Assembly: GCF_004000845.1 (NCBI RefSeq)
Contig: NZ_BIMA01000027.1
Coordinates: 1 to 64,000 of the forward strand
DNA length: 64,000 nucleotides
Reading direction: 5' to 3'
From: Paenibacillus koleovorans NBRC 103111
GTDB lineage: Bacteria; Bacillota; Bacilli; Paenibacillales; NBRC-103111
Shown: positions 17,613-26,881 of the stretch, one piece after another
Layout of the letters: every line of letters starts with the position of its first letter
Position numbering within the stretch: position 1 is the stretch's first letter
Program-made: the position numbers and the translations under genes
The notes under the pieces: generated by a model
Database searches by the model: none
What the model was told of the DNA's origin: nothing
What the model saw: only the letters and a program-made list of their open reading frames with translations

Positions 17613-18197
17613 TTATCGTGGCTCCTGAAAACGGGCGATCGAGGCGAATACCGCATCAAGATCGATCTCGATGCACGGGATCAAGTCCGACACCAGCTTG
17701 TCTCCGTGGCCATAAGTGGTGTGCAGCTGAAGCATCTTGCCGTCGTGCACATATTGATCGATCGTATGATGAATCGGATCGACGATCCAGTACTCTTGGA
17801 CTCCGAAGCGTTCGTAGAGTGCCTTTTTGCGAACCTTGTCGTGGCTCCCGCTGCTCGGCGATAAGATTTCCACCAACAGGTCGGGTACGCCTTCGATTCT
17901 ACGATTTGAGATGATAGAGCTGTTTTCATTTCGAATAAAGATAAGATCTGGCTGTACCGTGTTTTGTTCATCCATATGGACGTCCATTGGTGCAACGATG
18001 ATAATGCCGTTATGGATGCAAGTCGTTCGGAGGGCATAATTCAACTCGGTGACCATGACTTGGTGGTCAACAGTAGGAGAAGGTTTAAACTCGTAATGAA
18101 TACCGTCAATGGTCTCATATCGATCGTTCGCATCATAAAACTCGGATTGCTCTTTGACTCGATCTATTGGTTGCAGCGGGTTCTTGCTTTTGGTCAT
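17613..18197 (-). CDS. Uma2 family protein (PD-(D/E)XK nuclease fold)
   Basis: A 194-residue protein of the Uma2/DUF820 family. The nuclease-fold elements are readable: YETIDGIHYEFKPSPTVDHQ at the N-terminus, then QPDLIFI, then VEILSPSSGSHDKVRKKALYERFGVQEYWIVDP with the E and K/D residues of the PD-(D/E)XK core. Members are common in multicopy in cyanobacteria and Firmicutes. Their targets are unknown. The start MTKSKNP is preceded by an AGGGGCG site, and the longer upstream frame is not conserved-looking. It lies next to the HipA/HIRAN pair on the same strand but separated by 176 bp, so a common role is only a possibility. Confidence 0.82.
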   Translation of the reverse strand: MTKSKNPLQPIDRVKEQSEFYDANDRYETIDGIHYEFKPSPTVDHQVMVTELNYALRTTCIHNGIIIVAPMDVHMDEQNTVQPDLIFIRNENSSIISNRRIEGVPDLLVEILSPSSGSHDKVRKKALYERFGVQEYWIVDPIHHTIDQYVHDGKMLQLHTTYGHGDKLVSDLIPCIEIDLDAVFASIARFQEPR

Positions 18198-18261
18198 CGA
18201 AATCGCCCCTGTTCCCTTTTTCTTACAATCAGTATAGCATACTTGTCCATGTCCTGAAACG

Positions 18262-19572
18262 CTACTCCACTTCGCGGAACCGCTCCTTCCTGACGAAGAA
18301 GAAATAGAACAGGATCGAAATCGACGTGTAAACAACGGCAGTGATTGTAAATGCATAAGCATAGCCGTAATAAGCGCCATAGCCCGCTACAAGCCCGGTG
18401 CTAATCGGTGAGGCGAGGAACCAGCCGAGATTGAACATCGCTTCGCCGGAGCTGGAGGCGAGGCCGCGCATGGAGCGATCGACGTATTTCATCTTGATCG
18501 AGCTGTAGAACGGGTTGGCCGCATTCATGAGCGCTTGACGCAGCAAATAGCCGCCGGTGGCTAATAACAGATTCGTCGTGTACGCCGTCAGCAGCATAAA
18601 CGGAATCGAGCTCAGCTGCGGCACTACGACCGCTCGGGCGTCGCCCAGCTTGCGAGCGATCGAAGGACCGAGCAGGAAGGCAAGCGCCGTCGCGCCTTGG
18701 CCAAGCGAGACGATGAAGCCGATCATCGTTGTCGAGACGTCGAACCGATCCTCGAAGTAGACGTTCAAATAAGGGATGATCATTCCTCCGGCGGTGGACG
18801 ACAGCAAGCTGAGCAAGGCGAACAGCCCGATCACCTGCAGCGACGACCGCTGCACGGGGCTCAGGCGCTGCCACTGCCAAAGCCGCGCTTGACCTTGATC
18901 AGCCTTGCCACCGGCGCCACTACCACCGCCATCCGCCCGCACCACCTTCGCCTCGCCCCGGTCCGGCCCGTACATGAGCACGGGAATAAGCCCCATCGCG
19001 GCGGTGCCAACCCCGATAAGCAGCGTGAGCTGCAGGCCGCCGGCGGCGGACATGCCGAGCGCATGTTCGAACAGGTCGCTCAGGAAGCCGCCCAGCATGT
19101 TGCCGATGACGTTCGCGAACATGACGAGCGCCATGTTGAAGCTGAACAGATGCACGCGCTGCGCCGGCGTCGAGTTGTTGGCCATAAAAGGCAGCACGGT
19201 CGCCGAGACGATCGCCCCCGCGATGCCGCCCAGGAACGATGTGATCAGCAAACCTTCGCCGGTCACCCACAACGCTCTCGCGCTGTAAGCGGCGACCACG
19301 CCGAACAGCCCGAACGCTACCATCCGTTTCGAGCCGTACTTGTCGTTCATCATCCCGGCGGGGATAAGGATCAGAGCGGCGGCAATCGCGGTTACGCCAA
19401 CCAAATGCCCAACCATAGTTTGCTCATAGCCGAGCGCCCGAATATACAGATTATAGACGAGCGAGAACATGCCGAGTCCGAAATTCCAGACAAAGTTGAA
19501 CAAGAAGAACAGCCGGATGTTCCGGCTGTATTCCGAGAGCTGAGTTTTCCATTCATAGAGAAAAGTAGACAT
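18262..19572 (-). CDS. Major facilitator superfamily transporter
   Basis: A 436-residue protein with about twelve hydrophobic spans in two sets of six. The first loop motif is present as GMMNDKYGSKRMV after the second span. A hydrophilic middle loop follows (GPDRGEAKVVRADGGGSGAGGKADQGQARLW), rich in Gly, and separates the halves. Resembles drug/sugar efflux-type MFS permeases, but no substrate can be named. The chosen ATG 19572 lacks a clear ribosome site, and a GTG 30 bp upstream is the alternative. It is transcribed away from the solute-binding protein gene across a 234-bp gap. Confidence 0.85.
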   Translation of the reverse strand: MSTFLYEWKTQLSEYSRNIRLFFLFNFVWNFGLGMFSLVYNLYIRALGYEQTMVGHLVGVTAIAAALILIPAGMMNDKYGSKRMVAFGLFGVVAAYSARALWVTGEGLLITSFLGGIAGAIVSATVLPFMANNSTPAQRVHLFSFNMALVMFANVIGNMLGGFLSDLFEHALGMSAAGGLQLTLLIGVGTAAMGLIPVLMYGPDRGEAKVVRADGGGSGAGGKADQGQARLWQWQRLSPVQRSSLQVIGLFALLSLLSSTAGGMIIPYLNVYFEDRFDVSTTMIGFIVSLGQGATALAFLLGPSIARKLGDARAVVVPQLSSIPFMLLTAYTTNLLLATGGYLLRQALMNAANPFYSSIKMKYVDRSMRGLASSSGEAMFNLGWFLASPISTGLVAGYGAYYGYAYAFTITAVVYTSISILFYFFFVRKERFREVE

Positions 19573-19642
19573 GCTACTAGAGTAACCGAAATGCGGGAGC
19601 ACACTCTAGAGCTAAAATTAGGAAGGCCTCCCAAAAGGATAG

Positions 19643-19672
19643 TTGACAAGCGCCTGAATCGTCCCCTACATT
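19643..19672 (+). promoter_or_regulatory. Candidate sigma-A promoter upstream of solute-binding protein gene
   Basis: TTGACA (19643-19648) is a perfect -35. TACATT (19667-19672) with an 18-bp spacer is a fair -10. It lies 135 bp upstream of the lipoprotein start, with a terminator hairpin in between. Confidence 0.5.
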
Positions 19673-19756
19673 TAAACTAGGTTAACACAATCGTATCCTT
19701 CACGCGTCATCCGTCAGGCCGAACGTCGGTCTAGGCGGGTTGGCGTGTCCGTGATG

Positions 19757-19777
19757 CACCCGAACGGGTGTTTTTTT
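19757..19777 (+). terminator. Terminator-like hairpin in the leader of the solute-binding protein gene
   Basis: CACCC (19757-19761) and GGGTG (19766-19770) form a short stem with a GAAC loop followed by seven T residues. It lies between the candidate promoter and the ribosome site of the next gene, so it could attenuate transcription. Alternatively it ends a short upstream transcript. Confidence 0.6.
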
Positions 19778-19806
19778 CTAATCTTTTTCAGGGAGGGGGC
19801 AGCAGC

Positions 19807-21423
19807 ATGAATCCATCACCGCTGAGAGCAAGACGACTCGGCCTCGCGTTGGCCTTCTTGGGTACAGCCCTCCTGGCGACCGCCTGCGAGCGGGGAGCCG
19901 CTCCTCCAGATGGGCCGACCCGCACGGGGGAGTCGCTCGCCAATCTTAACCCTACGGGTTTTCCGATTGTAAAAGAACCGATCAAGCTCACTTTTTTCTC
20001 CCATAAATCGAATTCCAATACGGGCAATTGGAACGACGCGCTCATATGGCGCGAATACGCGAAGCTGACGAACATCCAAGTCGATTTCCAGCTGACGAGC
20101 GTCGATGTGCTGCCCGAGAAGCGGAATCTCATCTTCGCGAGCGGAGAATTGCCGGACGCCTTCCATACCGCCATCTTGCCGACCAACGATCTCGTCACTT
20201 ACGGAAGTCAGGGCGTGCTGCTCAAGCTGAACGATTTGATCGACAAATATGCCCCCAATCTCAAAGCGTACATGAATGCGTATCCGGAAATTCGCAAAGG
20301 GATGACGATGCCGGACGGCAATATATATGCGTTCCCGAGCCTGATCGACCCCGGCTTCACATCGGCGATGATCGGCTCTCAGCTATGGATCAACGAGAAG
20401 TTTCTGGAAACGCTCGGCCTGCAGACACCGCAGACGACGGAAGAGTTGTATCGGTATTTCAAGGCGGTGAAAACGAACGATCCGAACCGCAACGGCGTGA
20501 ACGATGAGATTCCGCTGGCGCTGAGCGACATCAACTGGCTGATCGATCAGCTCAAGGGAGCGTGGGGACTCGGCAACCGTGGCACCAACCATCCCAAGGT
20601 GGACGTCGATCCCGTGTCAGGCAAGCTGCGCTACATTCCCGCCGATCCGGGTTACAAGGAGCTGCTGCAGTACTTGAACCGCTACTACGCGGAAGGCTTT
20701 TTCTACAAGGATGTATTCACGATGAAGCCGACGGAGATCAATGCCAAGTTTCCGGACGGGCTGTTCGGAGCTACGATCGGCGTCAATCCGAATGTGTCGA
20801 TTCAAGGTGTAACCGGTTACAAGGGTGTCGGGGCGCTCAAAGGCCCTCAAGGCGATCGTCTGTACTCACGGGTGAAGTCCTATATGCCTCTGGTGGGCGG
20901 TATGTCCATTACGAACAAAAATCCGTATCCGGAAGCTACGGTGCGGTGGGTCGACTATTTTTACGGGGATGAAGGGATCAAGCTGTTCCTGCTCGGCGTG
21001 AAGGACAAGAGCTATGTGGAGCGCAACGGGAAAATCGAATGGATCGACGAAATCAAGAAGGACACCGGCACCATCGGCAAATATGTCACATGGGCGGGTG
21101 GCTGGTACCCTTCCGTACTGAAGCAAAATTACTTCCTGGGCCATGAAGCCGATCTGGAGAACCTGAGAGTGTCCGAGCTGATCAAGCCGTTTTTCCCTAA
21201 AGAAATTTGGCCGTCGTTCAGCTATACGAAGGAAGAGGTAGGCGCGTTCACAGCACTTGAATCCGATTTGAATAATTACGTCAGTGAGATGACGATGAAG
21301 TTTATTACGGGGAGCGTGCCGTTCCTGAAATGGGATGAATTTGTCGATACGCTTCGAAAAATGGGATTGGACCGCTATCTCAAGCTTTACGCCGCCGCCT
21401 ACCAACGCTACAAGTCCAGCTAG
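19807..21423 (+). CDS. Extracellular solute-binding lipoprotein, LplA-type (paralogue 1)
   Basis: A 538-residue lipoprotein with a signal peptide ending in TALLATAC (Cys27). The mature start carries NLNPTGFPIVKEPIKLTFFS and then a GNWNDALIWREY segment, nearly the same as in the lipoprotein encoded at 32979. TNDPNRNGVNDEIP is the calcium-loop-like motif and TWAGGWYPS is shared near the C-terminus. It resembles LplA/YtcQ-type receptors for oligosaccharide ABC importers. ATG 19807 has GGGAGGGGG 9-16 nt upstream. It directly precedes the sensor kinase and regulator genes, with which it probably forms a sensing unit. No permease lies beside it. The permeases at 31 kb are the obvious candidates. 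Confidence 0.88.
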   Translation: MNPSPLRARRLGLALAFLGTALLATACERGAAPPDGPTRTGESLANLNPTGFPIVKEPIKLTFFSHKSNSNTGNWNDALIWREYAKLTNIQVDFQLTSVDVLPEKRNLIFASGELPDAFHTAILPTNDLVTYGSQGVLLKLNDLIDKYAPNLKAYMNAYPEIRKGMTMPDGNIYAFPSLIDPGFTSAMIGSQLWINEKFLETLGLQTPQTTEELYRYFKAVKTNDPNRNGVNDEIPLALSDINWLIDQLKGAWGLGNRGTNHPKVDVDPVSGKLRYIPADPGYKELLQYLNRYYAEGFFYKDVFTMKPTEINAKFPDGLFGATIGVNPNVSIQGVTGYKGVGALKGPQGDRLYSRVKSYMPLVGGMSITNKNPYPEATVRWVDYFYGDEGIKLFLLGVKDKSYVERNGKIEWIDEIKKDTGTIGKYVTWAGGWYPSVLKQNYFLGHEADLENLRVSELIKPFFPKEIWPSFSYTKEEVGAFTALESDLNNYVSEMTMKFITGSVPFLKWDEFVDTLRKMGLDRYLKLYAAAYQRYKSS

Positions 21424-21465
21424 ACGCCGCGCACATTATAAGCTTTTTCCAATCGAAGGATAAAG

Positions 21466-21502
21466 TTTGTGGAATGCCGGCCCCGTCCCGTTCGTCTACA
21501 AT
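21466..21502 (+). promoter_or_regulatory. Shared promoter element, copy 1 (upstream of sensor kinase)
   Basis: TTTGTGGAATGCCGG begins at 21466 and the -10 box TACAAT begins at 21497, exactly 31 bp later. There is no -35 hexamer at the normal spacing, so an activator is probably needed. Two other copies with the same geometry occur in this window. Confidence 0.68.
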
Positions 21503-21526
21503 GGAGAGAGGGGGAACGGTCTCCGA

Positions 21527-23317
21527 ATGAAGCTGAATCCAGTACCCAGAGCGAATTTGCGGACGAAGCTCGTCCTGCTCTACATGCTGACGATAGCGCT
21601 GCCGCTCGTGGCGGTCGGCTATATCGTTATCTCGGTGTACGGCAGCAAGGTGGTCGAGCAGACGACGAGCATTACGCGAGAAAATACGATCCAAACGGCG
21701 CGCAACCTCCAGGTTATGCTCGCTCAATATGTGGAAATCGTCAACCGGTTAAGCTATGACCAGCAGTTGAACGATTATTTGACGCCTTCACGGGTGTACC
21801 GGAGCGATCTGGAGAGCATCGACGCGTATTCGCTCTACCTGAAGCCGGCTACGTTTTACGATTACAATTACAAGGAACTGGACGCGCAAATTAAAATTTT
21901 TTTCCAAAACGAGACGTTGCTGCAAGACGGAATCATGTTTCTCCATGCCGACTTCGAGGTGCAGAATCTCGCGGAGTATCGCTCGGCGCGGGCGGCGGAA
22001 GGTAGGCTCGTGTGGGGGACCGCGCTCGGCCGCATCTATATCGCGCGAGCGATGTACAACGTGCAGGGGCAGCTGGTCGCCGTCGTCTCGCTGCAAATCC
22101 CGGAAAGCCGTCTCCGCTCGCTGATCGACGAGAGCGAAGGCAGCGGCAAGACGGTGCTGATCGCGGACAGCCGGGGCAGCGTCATTACCTCGAGCGACCG
22201 AGGACTAGTTGGGGATTCATTGCTCGGCCGCGCTTATTTCCGACCGGTGCAACAAAAGTCCGCCCCGTTCGATTACGTGGATCCCGAGACCGGCAAGTCT
22301 TTCAAGGTCATTGAGGAAAGCTTGAGCGACGGGCAGCAATTTCTCGATTGGCGGCTGCTTACGCTCGTGCCGCTCGACAGGATCATCAACGAAGAGAAAA
22401 CGATACGGCGCGTATTCCTGCTCGTCAGCTTGGGCGCGCTGCTGCTCTCGTGCGTCATCTTCCTCTCGGTGCTGAACCGGATTACGACGCGGATCAAGCT
22501 GCTCGTCCGCAAGATGCAGACCGTCAAGCAAGGAGAGCTTACGATGATGAAGGAGACCGGCGTGTCCGACGAGATCGGGGCGCTCGCACGCAGCTTCAAC
22601 GACATGATCGAGCATCTGCAGCGTTCGATCTATGAGAACTATGAGGTGAATCTGCAGCTCAAGGATATTACGATCCGCAAGCAGGAGGCGGAGCTGTACG
22701 CCTTGCAGAACCAGATCAATCCGCATTTTCTGTTCAATACGCTGGAGTCGATCCGAATGGGGCTGCACAACAAAGGCGACGCCGAGATGTCGGGGCTCGT
22801 GCTGAAGCTGTCGAAGCTGTTCCGCAACACGCTGTACTGGCAGGGGGAGCTGATCCGGCTGCACGAGGAGTTGGAGATGATCGAGAGCTACCTGACGATC
22901 CAGAAGTACCGGTTCGAGGACCGCATTCAATACAGCCTCGACTTGCCGGAGCTGCTGCGGGACGCCTATGTGCCGAAGCTGACGATTCAGCCGATCGTGG
23001 AGAACGCCGTGAAGCACGGGCTCGAAGGCATCTCCGGCAAAGGTCTCATCACGATCGCGGTGCGGGAGGAGCGTCCCGGTGTCATGGAGATCGCCATACA
23101 GGACAATGGCTCGGGCATCGCGCCCGAACGGCTCGCGCTGTTGACCGAGGAGTTGGCCAGCCACGATCTTAAGAAATCCAAGAGCATCGGCATGAAAAAC
23201 GTGCAAGACCGGCTCCAGCTGCATTACGGACCGGAATATGGGATTACCGTATCGAGTGAAGGCGAGGGCGTACGCGTGACCGTCACGCTGCCGATCCGAT
23301 ATGAGCTGGGGCATTGA
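21527..23317 (+). CDS. YesM-type sensor histidine kinase
   Basis: A 596-residue membrane kinase. The first span is residues 14-36, an extracellular dCache-like sensor fills about 40-295, the second span is 296-318, and a HAMP linker runs to about 370. The His kinase domain has the phospho-accepting His400 in QNQINPHFLFNTLE, typical of the LytS/YesM class, then an ATPase domain with PIVENAVKHGLEG and QDNGSGI. It phosphorylates the regulator encoded 48 bp downstream. In Paenibacillaceae such pairs control nearby sugar ABC transporters. The start at 21527 has a GAGAGGGGGA site, and its own promoter element lies just upstream. Confidence 0.93.
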   Translation: MKLNPVPRANLRTKLVLLYMLTIALPLVAVGYIVISVYGSKVVEQTTSITRENTIQTARNLQVMLAQYVEIVNRLSYDQQLNDYLTPSRVYRSDLESIDAYSLYLKPATFYDYNYKELDAQIKIFFQNETLLQDGIMFLHADFEVQNLAEYRSARAAEGRLVWGTALGRIYIARAMYNVQGQLVAVVSLQIPESRLRSLIDESEGSGKTVLIADSRGSVITSSDRGLVGDSLLGRAYFRPVQQKSAPFDYVDPETGKSFKVIEESLSDGQQFLDWRLLTLVPLDRIINEEKTIRRVFLLVSLGALLLSCVIFLSVLNRITTRIKLLVRKMQTVKQGELTMMKETGVSDEIGALARSFNDMIEHLQRSIYENYEVNLQLKDITIRKQEAELYALQNQINPHFLFNTLESIRMGLHNKGDAEMSGLVLKLSKLFRNTLYWQGELIRLHEELEMIESYLTIQKYRFEDRIQYSLDLPELLRDAYVPKLTIQPIVENAVKHGLEGISGKGLITIAVREERPGVMEIAIQDNGSGIAPERLALLTEELASHDLKKSKSIGMKNVQDRLQLHYGPEYGITVSSEGEGVRVTVTLPIRYELGH

Positions 23318-23365
23318 GTGGAGAGACGGCAGCAGCAATGTTTCTAATGGCGGGAGGGTGACAGC

Positions 23366-24991
23366 ATGTTCAAAGCGCTGATCGTGGACGATGAACCTCA
23401 AATCCGCAAAGGGCTCCGGACGATTATCCCTTGGGAATCGTACGGGTTCACCGTCGTCGGGGAAGCGGCGGACGGTTTGGAGGCGCTCCGCGCTGCTCGC
23501 GAGCAGCAGCCGGATCTCGTCATCACCGACGTCAAGATGCCGGGGATGGGCGGGATGGAGCTGTCCCGGGAGCTGAAGGCGGAGCGGCCGGAGCTGCAGG
23601 TGCTCGTATTGAGCGGCTACAACGAGTTCGCCTTCGCCAAGGAAGCGATGCAATACGGGGTGGCGGATTATTTGCTCAAGCCGGTCGATCCGGCCGAGCT
23701 GACACGCTCGCTGGAGCGGGTGTACGACCAGCTATGGAACGGCTTGCAAGAGCGGATGCAGGAGAAGGAGAAGGCCGGGCGGTTGAAGGACTATTTCCTG
23801 AACAAGCTGATTCGCGGTGAAATTTACGGTCATCCCGTGCAGGAAGCCTTGAAGTACGAAGTGCAACTGATCGCCGAATCGTTCGCCGTTGTCGTCATCT
23901 CGATCGACCGCTATGGAGAATTTCTCCTGTCGCTGCCCGGAGAGGAGATCGGCTGGCGGCGTTATGCGATCGGCAACGTGATCCAGGAGCTGCTGCCCGC
24001 GAACGGCTATCTGTTCGACGTCTCGGAGCAGCAGTTCGGCGTGCTGCTGGCGTCAGGGCCGGAAGAGAAGGGCGTCTGCGACTTGCTCCTACGTAGAGCT
24101 CGTTCTTTCGCTGAGCTCGCGGCGGAAAGTGTCGCCAGGTATGCCAAGGAGCAGGTGACGATGGGCGTCGGCGAAGTCGTCCGGAAGCCTGAGGATATCC
24201 GGCATGCGTACCGGACGGCGCTTCAAGCGTTGGAGATGAAATTTTACTCGGATGCGGAATTTGTGTTCGTTTACGAATTATCGTCGGATGCCATAGATCG
24301 AGCGGGCTCAGGTACGCTTCCTTGGGACGACGCGGGTTTGTTCCCGGCGATCCGGGACGGGGCCGAGGATCGGCTGCGCAGCGAGATCGATCGGTTGCTG
24401 GTGCCGCTGTACGGGAAGCCGATTGCGAAGGATACGCTGAAGTTTGCCGTCGTCTCCACGATCATCCGGCTCGCGAAGATGACGGAGGAATTCCACGGCG
24501 AGTGGCAGTCGTTCTACACCGGCAAGTTCGGCGAGCTCGAGCGGATTCTGGAGAAGGGCAGCCTGAAGCAGCTGAACGCCTTCCTCCTGGCGCTGGGCCT
24601 GCAGATCGCCGGTCATATCGATACGCTGCGCACCCGCAAGATGGACGGACGCGTGCGCGAGATGCTGGATCATATCGAGCAGCATTACTCGGACGACCTG
24701 AACTTGAAGGAGCTGTCCAAGCTGTTTTTCGTCAATACCGTCTACCTCGGGCAGCTGTTCAAAAAAGAGACCGGCGAATATTTCAACGATTACATTAATA
24801 AGGTGCGAGTCGGACACGCCTGCAGACTGTTGAAGGAGACAGGACTCTCCGCAGCGGAAATCGCCGAGCGGGTCGGCTACAAGTACGTCGATCATTTCTA
24901 CCGGCAATTCAAGCTGCTGCATGGAATGAACCCGGGGGAGTTCCGACGGCAAAGCCAACGTCCCGCCGCCGATCCTCATTCTTTAATTTAA
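23366..24991 (+). CDS. YesN-type response regulator with AraC DNA-binding domain
   Basis: A 541-residue regulator. The N-terminal receiver has acidic residues DDE at 8-10, the phosphorylation site Asp55 in LVITDVKMPG and the conserved Lys in YLLKPVDP. A middle linker of some 280 residues is typical of this class. The C-terminal AraC pair of helix-turn-helix units runs from about residue 430 (HIEQHYSDDLNLKELSKLF through VGYKYVDHFYRQFKLLHGMNPGEFRR). It is very likely the partner of the kinase upstream and a good candidate to bind the TTTGTGGARTG promoter element. GGGAGGGTGA precedes the ATG. Confidence 0.94.
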   Translation: MFKALIVDDEPQIRKGLRTIIPWESYGFTVVGEAADGLEALRAAREQQPDLVITDVKMPGMGGMELSRELKAERPELQVLVLSGYNEFAFAKEAMQYGVADYLLKPVDPAELTRSLERVYDQLWNGLQERMQEKEKAGRLKDYFLNKLIRGEIYGHPVQEALKYEVQLIAESFAVVVISIDRYGEFLLSLPGEEIGWRRYAIGNVIQELLPANGYLFDVSEQQFGVLLASGPEEKGVCDLLLRRARSFAELAAESVARYAKEQVTMGVGEVVRKPEDIRHAYRTALQALEMKFYSDAEFVFVYELSSDAIDRAGSGTLPWDDAGLFPAIRDGAEDRLRSEIDRLLVPLYGKPIAKDTLKFAVVSTIIRLAKMTEEFHGEWQSFYTGKFGELERILEKGSLKQLNAFLLALGLQIAGHIDTLRTRKMDGRVREMLDHIEQHYSDDLNLKELSKLFFVNTVYLGQLFKKETGEYFNDYINKVRVGHACRLLKETGLSAAEIAERVGYKYVDHFYRQFKLLHGMNPGEFRRQSQRPAADPHSLI

Positions 24992-25008
24992 CCAATGCAT
25001 TCTTAAGA

Positions 25009-25045
25009 TTTGTGGAGTGCCGCTTCCGCTCGGGTTTCTTATAAT
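25009..25045 (+). promoter_or_regulatory. Shared promoter element, copy 2 (upstream of lipoprotein at 25091)
   Basis: TTTGTGGAGTGCCG begins at 25009 and a perfect TATAAT begins at 25040, again 31 bp later. It lies 46 bp before the lipoprotein start, and no -35 hexamer is present. Confidence 0.72.
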
Positions 25046-25090
25046 CGAGTCAAGAAGCGGCCTCGCGACTAACCGGGGGGAGCGAGCGGC

Positions 25091-26824
25091 ATGCAGACTT
25101 GGAGAAGAACAGTACGAATGGCGGCTGCTTTGCTTCTGCTCGGCTTGATGACGGGCTGTTTCGGAGCTGAGAACGGAGAGGAGGAAAATAACGGAAACGG
25201 ACGATTGGACGCCGGACCCGGCTTGGATTCGTCGGGCGTGACGCTCACCGTATTCGGGGCCGCCGATGCGTCGGTGCTTCGCCAGCCGTTCCAGGACGAC
25301 GAGGTGATGCGGGAGCTGGAGCGGCGAACCGGAGTGCGGCTGGATTTCAGCCCCAGCCTGAATGTGACCGATGCTGCCGTCAAGCTGTCCGTTATGCTGG
25401 CGAACAAGGAGCTTCCCGATTTGGTCATCTACAATGCGATGGCCGATCGCTCCAAGGTGCTGAGCGCCAAGGTCGCTCGCCCGCTCGATGAACTGATTGA
25501 GAAGTACGGTCCGGACATTCGGAAAAATGCGGCAACCGCGCTCGAAATCTCCAAGTCCAGCAACTCGGATGAGACGCACAGCCTGTATTTCCTGCCCGGA
25601 GGAGTAGGCGATGTGCAGTTCTCGCCGCTGATGAGCGACAATACCTGGAATTTGCGCTGGGACTTGTACAAGCGGCTGGGGTATCCCAGGCTGGATACGC
25701 TCGATGATCTGCTGGATGTGCTGGAGCAAATGCAGAAGACGGAGCCCGTCAATCGAGATCGAAAAAAAACATACGGCTTCGGCTTAAATCTGGCGGACGG
25801 TTCGGGGCATCTGCAGTTGGATCGGGCGATCGCCAACCTGCAAGGGTATGTGCAGGCTTCCTCCTACGACGCTTACTTGGAGATGGGGAGCGGGCGGCTC
25901 GTTCCTCGCGTCTCGGATGCGAACAGCGTGTTCTGGAAGGCGATGAGGTTCTACAATCAAGCGTATCGGCGCGGACTGCTCGATCCGGAGTCGGCTACGA
26001 TGAAAGCAGTGACGCTGACCGCGAAGTATAAGAGCGGGCGGTACTTCGCCAGCCCTTCCCATGCTTTGCTGGGAGGCGCGGATTCCGTCTTCCTGTCCAA
26101 CGGCGACACGGAGAAAGGCTTTGTGCCGTTCCTGATCGAAGCGAATCCGGAGCATATTTTCGCGGGGCAGGCTACGTACAACGGTAACGCGTTCGAGCTG
26201 TTCATCCCCAAGACAAGCAAAAATGCCGAAGCGGCGATGAAATTCATCAACTACCTGTACACCTATGAAGGAGCGGAGCTGCTGCTGAACGGCATCGAGG
26301 GTAAACATTACGATATGGCCGGCGGTGTCCCGATTATCCGCGATGCGGAGCTGGAGGCCAGGCGCAGCGATCCGAACCATACGATCCGAACCGGAATCGG
26401 GAAGTACAGGAATTTGCTGCGGTTTAAGCCGGAGCGGGACCCGCGCGGTTTTCCCGTCCAGTTCGAGGATGTTCCCGAAACAATGAAGCGGCTGGTGACC
26501 CCGGTGCAGAAGGACTTCATGGAACGGTATGGGTATAAAACCGTAACCGAGCCGTTTACCCGCATTCCGACTTATGTGTTCGACACGTCCTTGCTCGGAA
26601 GCTTGTCCGTGCGCCCGGGCAGCGACGTACAGGCGAAGGAGCAGCAGCTGAACGCCTATTTGACGGCCAATATCGCAAGAGTGTTGTTCCAGAGGACGGA
26701 TGAGGAGTTTGAGCAGGCAAAGCGCAAGCTTCTGGAGGAGTATGCTTCGAAAGGGGCGGCAAGCGTGTTCGCCTATTACAAGGAACGCTATGAGGAAACG
26801 ATACGGACGATGGGGCCGCAATAA
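25091..26824 (+). CDS. Extracellular solute-binding lipoprotein (divergent member)
   Basis: A 577-residue lipoprotein. The signal peptide ends LLGLMTGC with an N-terminal Arg-rich stretch, and an acidic EENNGNG linker follows. The body has the large two-lobed receptor pattern of the Paenibacillus group (LPDLVIYNAMAD, VARPLDELIEKYGPDIRKN, then INYLYTYEGAELLLNGIEG near the middle). It lacks the NLNPTGFPIVKEPIKLTFF block of the two paralogues nearby, so it probably recognises another ligand or presents it to the sensor kinase. GGGGGGAGCGAG precedes the ATG. It has its own copy of the shared promoter element. Confidence 0.86.
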   Translation: MQTWRRTVRMAAALLLLGLMTGCFGAENGEEENNGNGRLDAGPGLDSSGVTLTVFGAADASVLRQPFQDDEVMRELERRTGVRLDFSPSLNVTDAAVKLSVMLANKELPDLVIYNAMADRSKVLSAKVARPLDELIEKYGPDIRKNAATALEISKSSNSDETHSLYFLPGGVGDVQFSPLMSDNTWNLRWDLYKRLGYPRLDTLDDLLDVLEQMQKTEPVNRDRKKTYGFGLNLADGSGHLQLDRAIANLQGYVQASSYDAYLEMGSGRLVPRVSDANSVFWKAMRFYNQAYRRGLLDPESATMKAVTLTAKYKSGRYFASPSHALLGGADSVFLSNGDTEKGFVPFLIEANPEHIFAGQATYNGNAFELFIPKTSKNAEAAMKFINYLYTYEGAELLLNGIEGKHYDMAGGVPIIRDAELEARRSDPNHTIRTGIGKYRNLLRFKPERDPRGFPVQFEDVPETMKRLVTPVQKDFMERYGYKTVTEPFTRIPTYVFDTSLLGSLSVRPGSDVQAKEQQLNAYLTANIARVLFQRTDEEFEQAKRKLLEEYASKGAASVFAYYKERYEETIRTMGPQ

Positions 26825-26843
26825 GGCCAGTCGTTATAGAAAA

Positions 26844-26858
26844 TGTAAAGCGCTTTCA
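26844..26858. promoter_or_regulatory. CcpA binding site (cre)
   Basis: TGTAAAGCGCTTTCA matches the cre consensus WTGNAANCGNWNNCAW and is a near-palindrome. It lies 24 bp before the start of the secreted PHP protein gene, a position expected to block transcription when preferred sugars are present. Confidence 0.85.
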
Positions 26859-26881
26859 TTATCCAATAAGGAGTGTTATGG

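Noticed and set aside
22217-23653. 478-codon antisense frame over the sensor kinase
   Set aside because: Shadow of the kinase and regulator genes, with composition typical of an antisense frame.
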